Positions 6,902 through 14,878 of a DNA stretch of 28,404 nucleotides are shown here, piece by piece. Under the pieces are notes generated by a model that saw only the letters and a list, made by a program, of their open reading frames with translations, was not told where the DNA came from and did no database searches. Position 1 is the first letter of the stretch, and every line of letters starts with the position of its first letter. The position numbers and the translations under genes are program-made. This DNA comes from a virus: the IMG/VR virus record IMGVR_UViG_3300046804_003913, positions 1 to 28,404 of that record. One strand, given 5' to 3'.

Positions 6902-7747
6902 ATGTCAGGCTTTTTTAACTACTTTCCCTCTTTGCTGTATTCAAACACAGCAGTTACTAATGTTATTGCAAAGATAAAATTCGATGAAAGTGTTGCAAAC
7001 AACATAGCAACCTTTTATCCGTACGTGATACAAGAAGGTGAGCGCGCAGATCAAATAGCAGAAAGCTACTACGACTCGCCCACATACGACTGGGTAGTGT
7101 ACCTAAGCAACAACATTGTCGATCCGTCGCATGAGTGGCCAAAAAGCCAACATGCGTTTGATGAGTTTATCAAGCAGAAGTATGTAACCGTTGAAGCTGC
7201 TATGGCTCGGACTTTATATTTTCGAGTCAACTATGCTGATGATGATAGTGTTATAACAACAGCAGCATATGAGGCACTTGCTGCATCGAACAAAAAGTAC
7301 TGGTCACCTATACTTGGTTTTAACGAGCAGGTAGTAAACTATCAGCGTAAAGAGCTTGATCTTGGGTCAGAGACGAACGCCGTTCAGACGCTGACAGGGT
7401 CATTTGCCAACGTTGAAATTGACGACTTAATCAAACAGCAGAGCGGCGCTAAAGGGACAGTCAGTTTTGCTAATAGCACAACAGTCACGTTAAAACACAT
7501 CAGTGGTACGTGGTCGCCGTCTACAGCGGTCTATGCAACGATTTCAAACAACGTCGTCAACGCTACTATCAGTAGTGTTTCTTCTATTACGTACGGTATA
7601 CCGTCTGAAGAACTCGCGTACTGGTCGGCAGTCAGTGCTTATGACTACGAGCAGGAACTCAACGAAAGTCGTAAGCATATTAAACTGTTGAATGTGTCCT
7701 ATCTCGACCTCGTTGATCGCGATATGAAGGATCTTCTCGGGTCATGA
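6902..7747 (+). CDS. gp53: gp53-like baseplate wedge protein with inserted beta module
   Basis: The N-terminal part is a clear gp53: FFNYFPSLLY, FYPYVIQEGERADQIAESYY at 38-57, and YDWVVYLSNNIVDPSHEWP at 62-80. The C-terminal part (IPSEELAYWSAVSAYDYEQE, about 233-252, and the following helix) is also gp53-like. Between them, residues about 160-232 form a strand-rich insertion containing TLTGSFANVEIDD, SGAKGTVSF and VTLKHISGTW. Without it the length would be about 208 residues, close to T4 gp53 (196). gp53 joins neighbouring wedges to the hub and stabilises the baseplate ring. The ATG follows a weak GGGTAA site, and the stop overlaps the gp27 start by 4 nt (ATGA), indicating translational coupling. 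The insertion resembles modules in gp7, gp8 and the DUF4815 protein downstream. Confidence 0.88.
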   Translation: MSGFFNYFPSLLYSNTAVTNVIAKIKFDESVANNIATFYPYVIQEGERADQIAESYYDSPTYDWVVYLSNNIVDPSHEWPKSQHAFDEFIKQKYVTVEAAMARTLYFRVNYADDDSVITTAAYEALAASNKKYWSPILGFNEQVVNYQRKELDLGSETNAVQTLTGSFANVEIDDLIKQQSGAKGTVSFANSTTVTLKHISGTWSPSTAVYATISNNVVNATISSVSSITYGIPSEELAYWSAVSAYDYEQELNESRKHIKLLNVSYLDLVDRDMKDLLGS

Positions 7748-8982
7748 AAAATATTGAGGCTGGTGATGTAATCATAAAGAATCTCGAGCTTTCAAACAAA
7801 GCACTGAAAGCGCGTATTGATCCGACTGATCAAGTTGTTGGTTTTGACATATGGGAAGATATGTCCAAGCCCACAATGTATGCTGAATTTGCTTTCCAGG
7901 ACAATGTTGGGCTACTTGAGTCATTTCCAATTATTGGTGAAGAAACAATTAAAGTAGAACTTATGACTCCTGGACTCAGCAAGTCGACGACATATGAGTT
8001 CAAATCGTTTGAGGTAACAAAAGTACAGCGTGATGTGAATGGCAAAGGGTCGACCTTCGTGCTGCGCTGTGTTAGTGAAGAGCATCTATACAACGGATCG
8101 TCATTGATTACCCAGGCATACGTTGACACAATTGGAAACATTGTCGGTAGTGTTCTTCAGCGCTACTTGAAGACAACGAAGCCGTTGATCGTTGACGAGA
8201 CGCGTGGCATTCAAACGCTAGCCACTCCTAAACTGTCCCCACTCGAGCTCATCGACATGTGTCGCCTTCGTGCTGTAAGTAAGGAATTCCAGTCCTCAAG
8301 CTATGTGTTCTTTGAAAACCAGCAAGGGTTCAACTTTAAAACAATCGAGGGACTAATTAAGGCCGGCAAATCAACAATCGGTTCTCGAATATTCAATGCG
8401 CAACAAGATGTAATGGGGTCACCAGAAGCACAAGCAAATGCGTTTAGAACAATTCTCGATTTTACAAACATTGCGCGTGCCGACTCAAATATGAAAGCAG
8501 CTGATGGAGTCTATAAGGCTGTGACACGCACCTTTGATGTTGCGACCAAGAGCTTTGAATCGTCAACGTTTCTTCTTACCGACAAATATTCTCAGTTTGT
8601 TACACCCGGTAAAAAAGCACAGATCCCCAATTCAGATGATTTCATTGATAAGTACGCTACAGGTGTATCTAAGCAATTTTTCACGCCAAAGAACACACTT
8701 GCTCCAGACACATTAATTGACACTGCAATGGCGTCTCGTAATTCGTTTGTATCATTACTGAACTCTGATATAACCAGAGCAATGATCCATGGCGATACGG
8801 GATTGAAGGTCGGTGATCTTGTTACACTCCATTTACCTGATCCGGACGGCCTAACAACACGTAAAAAAGACTCAAAACTGTCATCCGGAAACTATCTTAT
8901 TGTTCGCTTGCGCCATGTTGTAACACCTAGTACTCGATCAAAGCATCGCGTCGTTTTTGATTGTGTGAAGATGGGAATTTAA
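7744..8982 (+). CDS. gp27: gp27-like baseplate hub protein
   Basis: This 412-residue protein (T4 gp27: 391) sits directly before the spike gene, as expected for the trimeric hub that forms the torus holding gp5. The N-terminal half is strand-rich: IKNLELSNKALKARIDPTDQ, GFDIWEDMSKPTMYAEFAF and FVLRCVSEEHLYNGSSL are typical of hub proteins of the gp27/VgrG/gpD type. A central region has KLSPLELIDMCRLRAVS and FFENQQGFNFKTIEGLI, the common hub pattern for a second tube-like domain. The C-terminus, LKVGDLVTLHLP then SGNYLIVRLRHVV, matches the closing domain of the same family. It overlaps gp53 by 4 nt and ends right before the gp5 ATG. The call rests on pattern and context; the sequence is distant from T4 gp27. 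Confidence 0.8.
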   Translation: MKNIEAGDVIIKNLELSNKALKARIDPTDQVVGFDIWEDMSKPTMYAEFAFQDNVGLLESFPIIGEETIKVELMTPGLSKSTTYEFKSFEVTKVQRDVNGKGSTFVLRCVSEEHLYNGSSLITQAYVDTIGNIVGSVLQRYLKTTKPLIVDETRGIQTLATPKLSPLELIDMCRLRAVSKEFQSSSYVFFENQQGFNFKTIEGLIKAGKSTIGSRIFNAQQDVMGSPEAQANAFRTILDFTNIARADSNMKAADGVYKAVTRTFDVATKSFESSTFLLTDKYSQFVTPGKKAQIPNSDDFIDKYATGVSKQFFTPKNTLAPDTLIDTAMASRNSFVSLLNSDITRAMIHGDTGLKVGDLVTLHLPDPDGLTTRKKDSKLSSGNYLIVRLRHVVTPSTRSKHRVVFDCVKMGI

Positions 8983-9771
8983 ATGACAACGAAAGAACTT
9001 GGTCAAGAAGGATTTAGATGGTTTATTGGTGTCGTTGAAGACCGCGAAGACCCAGAAAAGATAGGTCGCGTTCGTGTGCGCATATACAATGTGCATGGTG
9101 ATTCGGCACAGGCACCAACAGCCACGCTACCATGGGCCTCTGTCTTAATGCCTCTATACAGCTCGAGTCTAAAGTCGGTAGGAGTATCTGCAACAGGTCT
9201 GCAGATCGGATCAACGGTGGTTGGGTTTTTTCTTGATGGCAACGAGACAAACATGCCGATCATATTTGGTGCGCTGCCTGGTAAGGGCGACATGACGCAG
9301 CTAGCCACAGGCACACAGACTCTAATTAAACAGCAGCTGCCAATGGAGCCGGGGTCAGCATATAATGCACGTTACCCCTACAACAAGGTGTTTCAGACGG
9401 AGGCAGGTCACGTAACTGAAATGGATGACACGCCAGGTTCAGAGCGCCTACACACTTTTCACACGTCTGGATCTTACGAGGAGATCAACTCGAATGGACG
9501 ACGTGTTGTAAAAACTGTTGAGGATAGCTTTGATATTACTCAGAAAAACAAGACGATCTATGTTGGAGGTGATGTTGAGATACGTGTCAAAGGTAACTAC
9601 ACACTAACAGCAGATGGGACGATCAAGATCAAAGGATCAAAGATCATTCTCAACGACGGTACAAATGGCGCTGCACGTGTTGGAGATACTGCTGATACTG
9701 GAGATGCTGGTGATGCAGTTGGGTCGAATCAAATTGAGACTGGCTCGTCGACAGTGTTGATAGGGGACTAA
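8983..9771 (+). CDS. gp5: gp5-like baseplate spike without lysozyme domain, PAAR-like end
   Basis: Residues 11-100 are an OB-fold spike domain: FIGVVEDREDPEKIGRVRVR, LPWASVLMPLYS, GSTVVGFFLDG and MPIIFGALPG. Residues about 135-225 are a repetitive beta-helical needle with DITQKNKTIYVGGDVEIRVK and TIKIKGSKIIL. The last 33 residues, AARVGDTADTGD... IETGSSTVLIGD, look like a PAAR-type tip, but no His or Cys metal ligands are visible. T4 gp5 (575 residues) carries a lysozyme domain between OB-fold and needle; here the two are joined by a short linker and no lysozyme residues are present. The protein would be the membrane-piercing spike under the gp27 hub. A GGGA site before the ATG is weak, so translation may depend on coupling from gp27. 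The needle and OB-fold are clear. Confidence 0.87.
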   Translation: MTTKELGQEGFRWFIGVVEDREDPEKIGRVRVRIYNVHGDSAQAPTATLPWASVLMPLYSSSLKSVGVSATGLQIGSTVVGFFLDGNETNMPIIFGALPGKGDMTQLATGTQTLIKQQLPMEPGSAYNARYPYNKVFQTEAGHVTEMDDTPGSERLHTFHTSGSYEEINSNGRRVVKTVEDSFDITQKNKTIYVGGDVEIRVKGNYTLTADGTIKIKGSKIILNDGTNGAARVGDTADTGDAGDAVGSNQIETGSSTVLIGD

Positions 9772-9772
9772 G

Positions 9773-10201
9773 ATGGCAATCATACTACGCAGAGATAAGC
9801 AAACACCAGTTTCTTCACAAGAAGAATATTTTTCAGACTTCCTGACTGACTTCGATATTCATCCCATCAAAAAGGACCTTGTGCGTTATACCAACGAAGA
9901 TGCTGTTAAGCGCTCAATTAAAAACCTTCTCTTAACAAACCGTGGTGATCGTCCTTTTAATAACACGCTGGGAAGTGACCTAAGGTCGATGCTATTTGAA
10001 CAAGCAACCGACTCAACATCGTCAACTCTTGAAGATTTGATCCGATCAACTATCGACGATTATGAGCCTCGTGCAAAAGTTGAAGACGTGTCTGTTGACA
10101 TTGATGAGGATACAAACACCATGTATGCGACAATTGTTTTTAGCATAATAAATAAGCAGGAACCTATCACTCTAGAGATCATTTTGGACAGGATTCGCTA
10201 A
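9773..10201 (+). CDS. gp25: gp25-like baseplate wedge protein
   Basis: This 142-residue protein (T4 gp25: 132) shows the family core: SDFLTDFDIHPIKKDLVRYT, then the characteristic AVKRSIKNLLLTNRGDRPF with an Arg-Gly-Asp-Arg-Pro turn, FNNTLGSDLRSMLFE, and a C-terminal beta hairpin (VSVDIDEDTNTMYATIVFSI). gp25 belongs to the conserved sheath-baseplate core found in contractile tails, R-type pyocins and type VI secretion (TssE), where it ties gp6 and gp53 to the sheath. Older databases label it a lysozyme, which the sequence does not support. An AGGGG site precedes the start and the stop abuts the gp6 ATG. This is one of the most secure calls in the window. Confidence 0.92.
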   Translation: MAIILRRDKQTPVSSQEEYFSDFLTDFDIHPIKKDLVRYTNEDAVKRSIKNLLLTNRGDRPFNNTLGSDLRSMLFEQATDSTSSTLEDLIRSTIDDYEPRAKVEDVSVDIDEDTNTMYATIVFSIINKQEPITLEIILDRIR

Positions 10202-11986
10202 ATGGCCAACACGAATTTCGAGCTCGTTGGACTGGACTTTGCCAGTATCAAAAGCAATCTAAAAAGCTACCTAAAAAATAACACACAGTTCAAGGACCTT
10301 GACTACGAAGGGTCTAATATTAACGTGTTGTTGGACGTAATGGCCTACAATACGTATTTGAACGCATTCTACACGAACATGGTCGCGAGTGAGATGTTCC
10401 TTGACAGCGCCCAGCTACGTGACAGTATTGTGTCGCATGCCAAGGAGCTCAATTACACACCCCGTTCGTTCACGTCTGCTAAGGCAGGGCTTAGTGTTAC
10501 TATCACGCCGAATACAGCAGTGTCGTCTGTTGTTGTGCCAAAATACACGTCATTTACCTCACGGGTTGGCTCTAACACATACTCATTTTCCACTGGCGAA
10601 GCGTTTGTTGTGACTTCCGATGCCACTGGTAAGTTTATGTTGAGCACGGACGTGTACGAAGGTACCGTCACGACAGATACGTTTGTGATGAATGGCCAAA
10701 GTAAGCAACGTTTTGTTCTCTCATCGCCTACAGTTGATGTACTATCACTCGATGTAAGTGTGTATGAGGACTCAGGTCAGACGCTACTCACTTATACGCG
10801 AGCAACAAAGCTTCTTGGCGTGACAGACACATCGAAGGTTTTCTTTGTACAAGCAGCAGAAAACCAACAATATGAGATAGTGTTTGGTGATGGTGTGTTT
10901 GGCCGCCGCCCGAAGGCTGGATCGACTGTTGTGGTCCGGTATCGTTCATGTGCAGGCGAGTTGCCGAATGGTGCTAGTGTATTTGTACCTGATGGCCTGA
11001 TCGACGGCCATGCAAACATTGCAGTAACAACAACAAGTGTTGCTGTGGGTGGTGCTGTTGCAGAAACATTGGAGTCAATAAAATTTAATGCACCTCGCGC
11101 CTTCCAGGCACAGGATCGTGCTGTTACAGCATCTGACTACGAAACACTCCTGAGTGCAAACTTTTCTGATATTCAAGCAATCAGTGTGTATGGTGGCGAA
11201 GACGTGGACCCACCGCGCTACGGTCGTGTGATAATTTCTGTTGATGTTGCTGGTGCCGAGGGTGCACCGCTTTCTCGCAAACAAACATTTTATGATTTTA
11301 TCAAAGACAGATCACCGTTGACAATTCAACCAGAGTTTATCGACCCAGACTTTTTGTATGTGCATGTGTCGACGGACGTGAACTACAATATCAACACCAC
11401 GACAAAAACAACGACAGACATTGCATCAGCTGTTCGAGCAGCTATTAGCAGCTACAACACAACAAACCTAAACAAATTTAAAACGACACTATACTACAGT
11501 GCAATGTGCGCACAAATTGATAACGCAGATGCAAGTATCATAGGTAATGACACAACAGTGACAATCGCCAAACGAATATACCCAACAGTCGGTGTTAAAT
11601 TTCAGTCTGTGGTTGACACACATAACCCCTTGTCCGTCGAATCGTCACTAGAGATGTCTGGTGGAAGTGTGCATTATGGCCACACCCTGACGAGCACGTA
11701 TATCACATATCAGGGCAACCAGGCAATTATTATTGATGATGCTCAAGGCAACATCTTGGCCGCAACGATTAGCGGTAGTTCTGTCATTGCAACCCAAAAT
11801 ATCGGTACTATCAACTATGAGACGGGGCGCTTATCATTTACAAATGTGATTTTTGATTCGTATGAGGGAAGTTATATTGAGTTGTATTTGATTCCAAGAG
11901 CAAAAAACATTACCGCCAAGCAAAATACGATACTTGTAGTAAACGATGAAGATGTTACTGTAAACGTGACGGGTGTGAGGCAATGA
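10202..11986 (+). CDS. gp6: gp6-like baseplate wedge (baseplate J family)
   Basis: This 594-residue protein (T4 gp6: 660) has the typical N-terminus NFELVGLDFASIKSNLKSYL, SNINVLLDVMAYNTYLNAFY and MFLDSAQLRDSIVSHAKEL, which forms the helical bundle of gp6/J proteins. FGDGVFGRRPKAGSTVVVRY at about 228-247 and the APRAFQAQDRAVTASDYETL segment at about 295-314 are standard J-family motifs. The C-terminal 180 residues are beta-rich and probably less conserved. gp6 dimers connect the wedges into the inner baseplate ring with gp25 and gp53. The start has an AGGA site and the stop overlaps the gp7 start (ATGA), giving coupled wedge synthesis. Confidence 0.92.
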   Translation: MANTNFELVGLDFASIKSNLKSYLKNNTQFKDLDYEGSNINVLLDVMAYNTYLNAFYTNMVASEMFLDSAQLRDSIVSHAKELNYTPRSFTSAKAGLSVTITPNTAVSSVVVPKYTSFTSRVGSNTYSFSTGEAFVVTSDATGKFMLSTDVYEGTVTTDTFVMNGQSKQRFVLSSPTVDVLSLDVSVYEDSGQTLLTYTRATKLLGVTDTSKVFFVQAAENQQYEIVFGDGVFGRRPKAGSTVVVRYRSCAGELPNGASVFVPDGLIDGHANIAVTTTSVAVGGAVAETLESIKFNAPRAFQAQDRAVTASDYETLLSANFSDIQAISVYGGEDVDPPRYGRVIISVDVAGAEGAPLSRKQTFYDFIKDRSPLTIQPEFIDPDFLYVHVSTDVNYNINTTTKTTTDIASAVRAAISSYNTTNLNKFKTTLYYSAMCAQIDNADASIIGNDTTVTIAKRIYPTVGVKFQSVVDTHNPLSVESSLEMSGGSVHYGHTLTSTYITYQGNQAIIIDDAQGNILAATISGSSVIATQNIGTINYETGRLSFTNVIFDSYEGSYIELYLIPRAKNITAKQNTILVVNDEDVTVNVTGVRQ

Positions 11987-14871
11987 GAGATATTGAACGT
12001 GCTATTTCGACACTAGTCGAAAGCCAGTTTCCGGATTTTTATAAGGAACAAGGTCCAAACTTTATTGACTTTGTTACGCAATATTACGCTTGGATGGAGC
12101 AAACCAATCAAGCTGTTGGCGCATCTCGTAGTCTGTTCGACACACGGGATATCGATAAGACGTCAGACGAGTTTGTCAAGTACTTCAAGGAAAAGTACCT
12201 CAAGAATACGCCCTTGTTGAATTCGTCAGAGGGTCGCCAGCTCGTTAAGCATTCTACGTCAGTGTATGGCACCAAGGGATCGGAGCAAGGTGTTAAGTTA
12301 GTAATGCGCGGAATGTATGGTGAAGATGCGACATTATACTTTCCAGGCAATGATCTACTCAGAACGTCAGACGGAACATGGGTAAAACCAACGTACCTCG
12401 AGCTTTCAGTCAGTGACCGCACAAAGCAGTTTATTGCACAGGAAATTATTGGTAACGTGTCTGGTGCTAAGGCATTTTTGGAAAGCCTTGTGCGTCGCCG
12501 TATTGGGACAAAGTATGTTGATGTAGCGTACCTTAGTAACCTTCGAGGTAGCTTTCAAACTGGCGAGCAGATAACTACAACAGCAAATCAAGAGCTTTTG
12601 TATGCGCCACAAGTCGTTGGATCACTGTCAGAACTTACGGTATCTGTTGGTGGTGCTGAATTTGCCGTTGGCGACATTTTTGATGTTGTGTCCACGCGCG
12701 GAAAGCAAGGCAAAGCGCGGGTGACGGAAATATCAAACCAAACAGGTACAGTAAACTTCATTTTTATTGATGCAATGACTAGCGGTGGATGGGGATATTC
12801 AAACACCGCCAATGTTATCGTGTCTTCAAAAGTTCTTACCGTCAACACCGTATCGAACGCTAATGTAAGCGTTACCAATTTCCAACGGTTTGAAACTGTC
12901 ACACAAACGTTAGCAAACATTGCATACTCAATCGCGTCAGGGAATAATTTGATATTTGATATTGGCGCAAAGGTTGAAAATTACTATCCCAATAGTGCTC
13001 TTGCGGCTAATGGAATCATCGTCCAAACAAACCGATCAACAAACACAACTGGGTTTATTGTCATCGCTCCTAATGTTGGTCAAATCAATATTGACAGTAC
13101 ATTCACTGTCGTAGCTGTCAATGCAGCATCACAAAATGCCACGATTACATCATTTGCTGACCGCACGGTCACCGCTAACGTTACCGGTGTAAACACAGGA
13201 TTCGTTGGTGTCCATAATATTGTTGGCGGCAACTTTATTCAGACACCCTACGCAAATCTCGTCGGCGGTACGTCAAACACAGTAGCTTTAGTTGCAAATG
13301 CAAGCATGGGTGTTGGGGCTACTTTCAGCATTAACAAGATAACTGATACAGAGCAAGTGCTACTGTCGCCAGACTTTCTTCACAGCAAAAACACAGGTAA
13401 TGTTACATTTTATAACGTAGCACTTACCGGTTACAATGCCAACACAGCGTGGTTCGGGGTCGATGATACATTCAACGCCAACACGCAGGTCAATACGGCT
13501 ACGAAATCCATACTGCTGTCGAACTCTAATCATTACGCAGCTAATAGTCCGGTCCTGTATTACGTGTCGACGGGTAACACTGCAAATATCGGTCTCACAA
13601 CAAACACCGTATACTTTGTTGATGCAGCTAACAACACCCATATGTCGCTTAAGGCAACGAAAACAGGTACAGCTATTACTTTAACAAAGGGCGCAACAGA
13701 AACGGGTCACCACCTCGTCGGACCTCTGAGAGAATTGACGGACGGGACGATTGCTTTTCACGGACTTGGCTTCACCAAGTTCCCTGGTGCAACAATGGAT
13801 TCGACGCTGCTAGATTGTCTAATATTTGAATCAAAAACGATTGGTTCGATTGCATCGTTAAAAGGAATAAACCCAGGCACTGATTATAACATGAACCCAT
13901 TTGTTGCTGTTATTGAAGAGGCAGTAGTTGGATATGACAAGCACGATTATGTAATGAGCGTGACTCCTATCAGTGGTGCCTTTGTGTACGGCGAACGGAT
14001 CGAAGAGACATTGACAGCACCTGCTGTGCAGCTAACGTATACAGGCTTTGCTGGCACCGATGCGCAGGGTAATGCCACCTCATCGCCCGTCGTGGGTGAG
14101 TTCGTTTATCAAGCAAACAGCACAAACACCCAAGCAGCAAAGGGGTATGTTGTTGAGTATGGTTCCGGTACGATGAAACTTCGCGATGTGACGGGAACAT
14201 TTACCATAACAGCAACAAGTACGTACCCACTTCATACATTCTCAACTAATGCGACCGCGAACGTTACTGCAATTAATACTGGCGTGACCATCACCTCCAC
14301 AGCACGAGCGCTGGTGAAAGAGGTTGCTAACTCATCGTACATGGCGTTGAAGCGTATCAACCTTGAGAATACATTCTCCGTAGGCGGCACAATTGTGGGG
14401 CGTACGTCAGGTGCTCAGGCAACAGTCGTAAGTGTTGCACAGGTAAACACGTTGCCCGTACTTGGGTTGAATGCTAACATCGGTGCAAACGTACAGACGG
14501 CAAATAACGTTGTGACAAAGTTGCAGGTGTATGATTCAGGCTATGGGTACGAGGATCTGGAATCCGTTACACTGACAAAAGAAGGTAGCTTGTATGAAGT
14601 ATCTGCAATTGCTCAGTTGGGCAAGCAGGGTGTTGGTGCTGGGTTCTTTTCGACGACGCGAGGATTTCTTGATGCCGACAAACGTTTGCAGGATAACGAC
14701 TACTATCAAGAATATAGCTACGAGGTGCAGACAAAAATACCGTTTAGTGAATATGTTGACGTGCTGAAGCAGGTTGCACACGTTGCAGGGACAAAGATGT
14801 TCGGCCGCGTATCATCTACATCACAGATTAATACTACTATGACGGCTATAAATACCGTCGTTATTTCTTAA
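11983..14871 (+). CDS. gp7: gp7-like baseplate wedge initiator
   Basis: This 962-residue protein (T4 gp7: 1032) begins with the gp7-type helical domain: ESQFPDFYKEQGPNFIDFV, YYAWMEQTNQA, and DKTSDEFVKYFKEKYLKN. Then come KHSTSVYGTKGSEQGVKLVM and the YFPGNDLLRTSDGTWVKPTY segment. The rest is a string of beta modules with repeated themes such as GSFQTGEQI (about 189), GEFVYQANSTNTQAAKGYVV (about 704) and GGTIVGRTSGAQATVVSV (about 800), ending in a gp7-like SFQNDYYQEY-type tail. Residues 497-582 are a module also found in two downstream fibre proteins. gp7 starts wedge assembly by binding gp10 and gp8 in T4. The ATG overlaps gp6. Family call is strong from N-terminus, length and order. Confidence 0.88.
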   Translation: MRDIERAISTLVESQFPDFYKEQGPNFIDFVTQYYAWMEQTNQAVGASRSLFDTRDIDKTSDEFVKYFKEKYLKNTPLLNSSEGRQLVKHSTSVYGTKGSEQGVKLVMRGMYGEDATLYFPGNDLLRTSDGTWVKPTYLELSVSDRTKQFIAQEIIGNVSGAKAFLESLVRRRIGTKYVDVAYLSNLRGSFQTGEQITTTANQELLYAPQVVGSLSELTVSVGGAEFAVGDIFDVVSTRGKQGKARVTEISNQTGTVNFIFIDAMTSGGWGYSNTANVIVSSKVLTVNTVSNANVSVTNFQRFETVTQTLANIAYSIASGNNLIFDIGAKVENYYPNSALAANGIIVQTNRSTNTTGFIVIAPNVGQINIDSTFTVVAVNAASQNATITSFADRTVTANVTGVNTGFVGVHNIVGGNFIQTPYANLVGGTSNTVALVANASMGVGATFSINKITDTEQVLLSPDFLHSKNTGNVTFYNVALTGYNANTAWFGVDDTFNANTQVNTATKSILLSNSNHYAANSPVLYYVSTGNTANIGLTTNTVYFVDAANNTHMSLKATKTGTAITLTKGATETGHHLVGPLRELTDGTIAFHGLGFTKFPGATMDSTLLDCLIFESKTIGSIASLKGINPGTDYNMNPFVAVIEEAVVGYDKHDYVMSVTPISGAFVYGERIEETLTAPAVQLTYTGFAGTDAQGNATSSPVVGEFVYQANSTNTQAAKGYVVEYGSGTMKLRDVTGTFTITATSTYPLHTFSTNATANVTAINTGVTITSTARALVKEVANSSYMALKRINLENTFSVGGTIVGRTSGAQATVVSVAQVNTLPVLGLNANIGANVQTANNVVTKLQVYDSGYGYEDLESVTLTKEGSLYEVSAIAQLGKQGVGAGFFSTTRGFLDADKRLQDNDYYQEYSYEVQTKIPFSEYVDVLKQVAHVAGTKMFGRVSSTSQINTTMTAINTVVIS
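14847..14854 (+). promoter_or_regulatory. T4-like late promoter TATAAATA upstream of gp8
   Basis: A perfect copy of the T4 late -10 element, TATAAATA, lies in the last codons of gp7, 24 nt before the gp8 ATG. It is the only perfect copy I found on either strand. It sits between GACGG and CCGTC, a five-pair inverted repeat with a nine-base loop. A transcript starting about six bases downstream would have a leader of roughly 18 nt. Chance alone could give about one such octamer in the window, so position is the main argument. Confidence 0.45.
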
Positions 14872-14878
14872 AACAAAT

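Noticed and set aside
10147-10154. AATAAATA as another late promoter, near gp6
   Set aside because: It mismatches the T4 octamer at the first base and lies 47 nt before gp6, which has a good ribosome site. Chance is likely.
9773-10201. gp25 as a lysozyme
   Set aside because: That label exists in databases, but the sequence is the TssE/gp25 structural fold and lacks any lysozyme catalytic motif.
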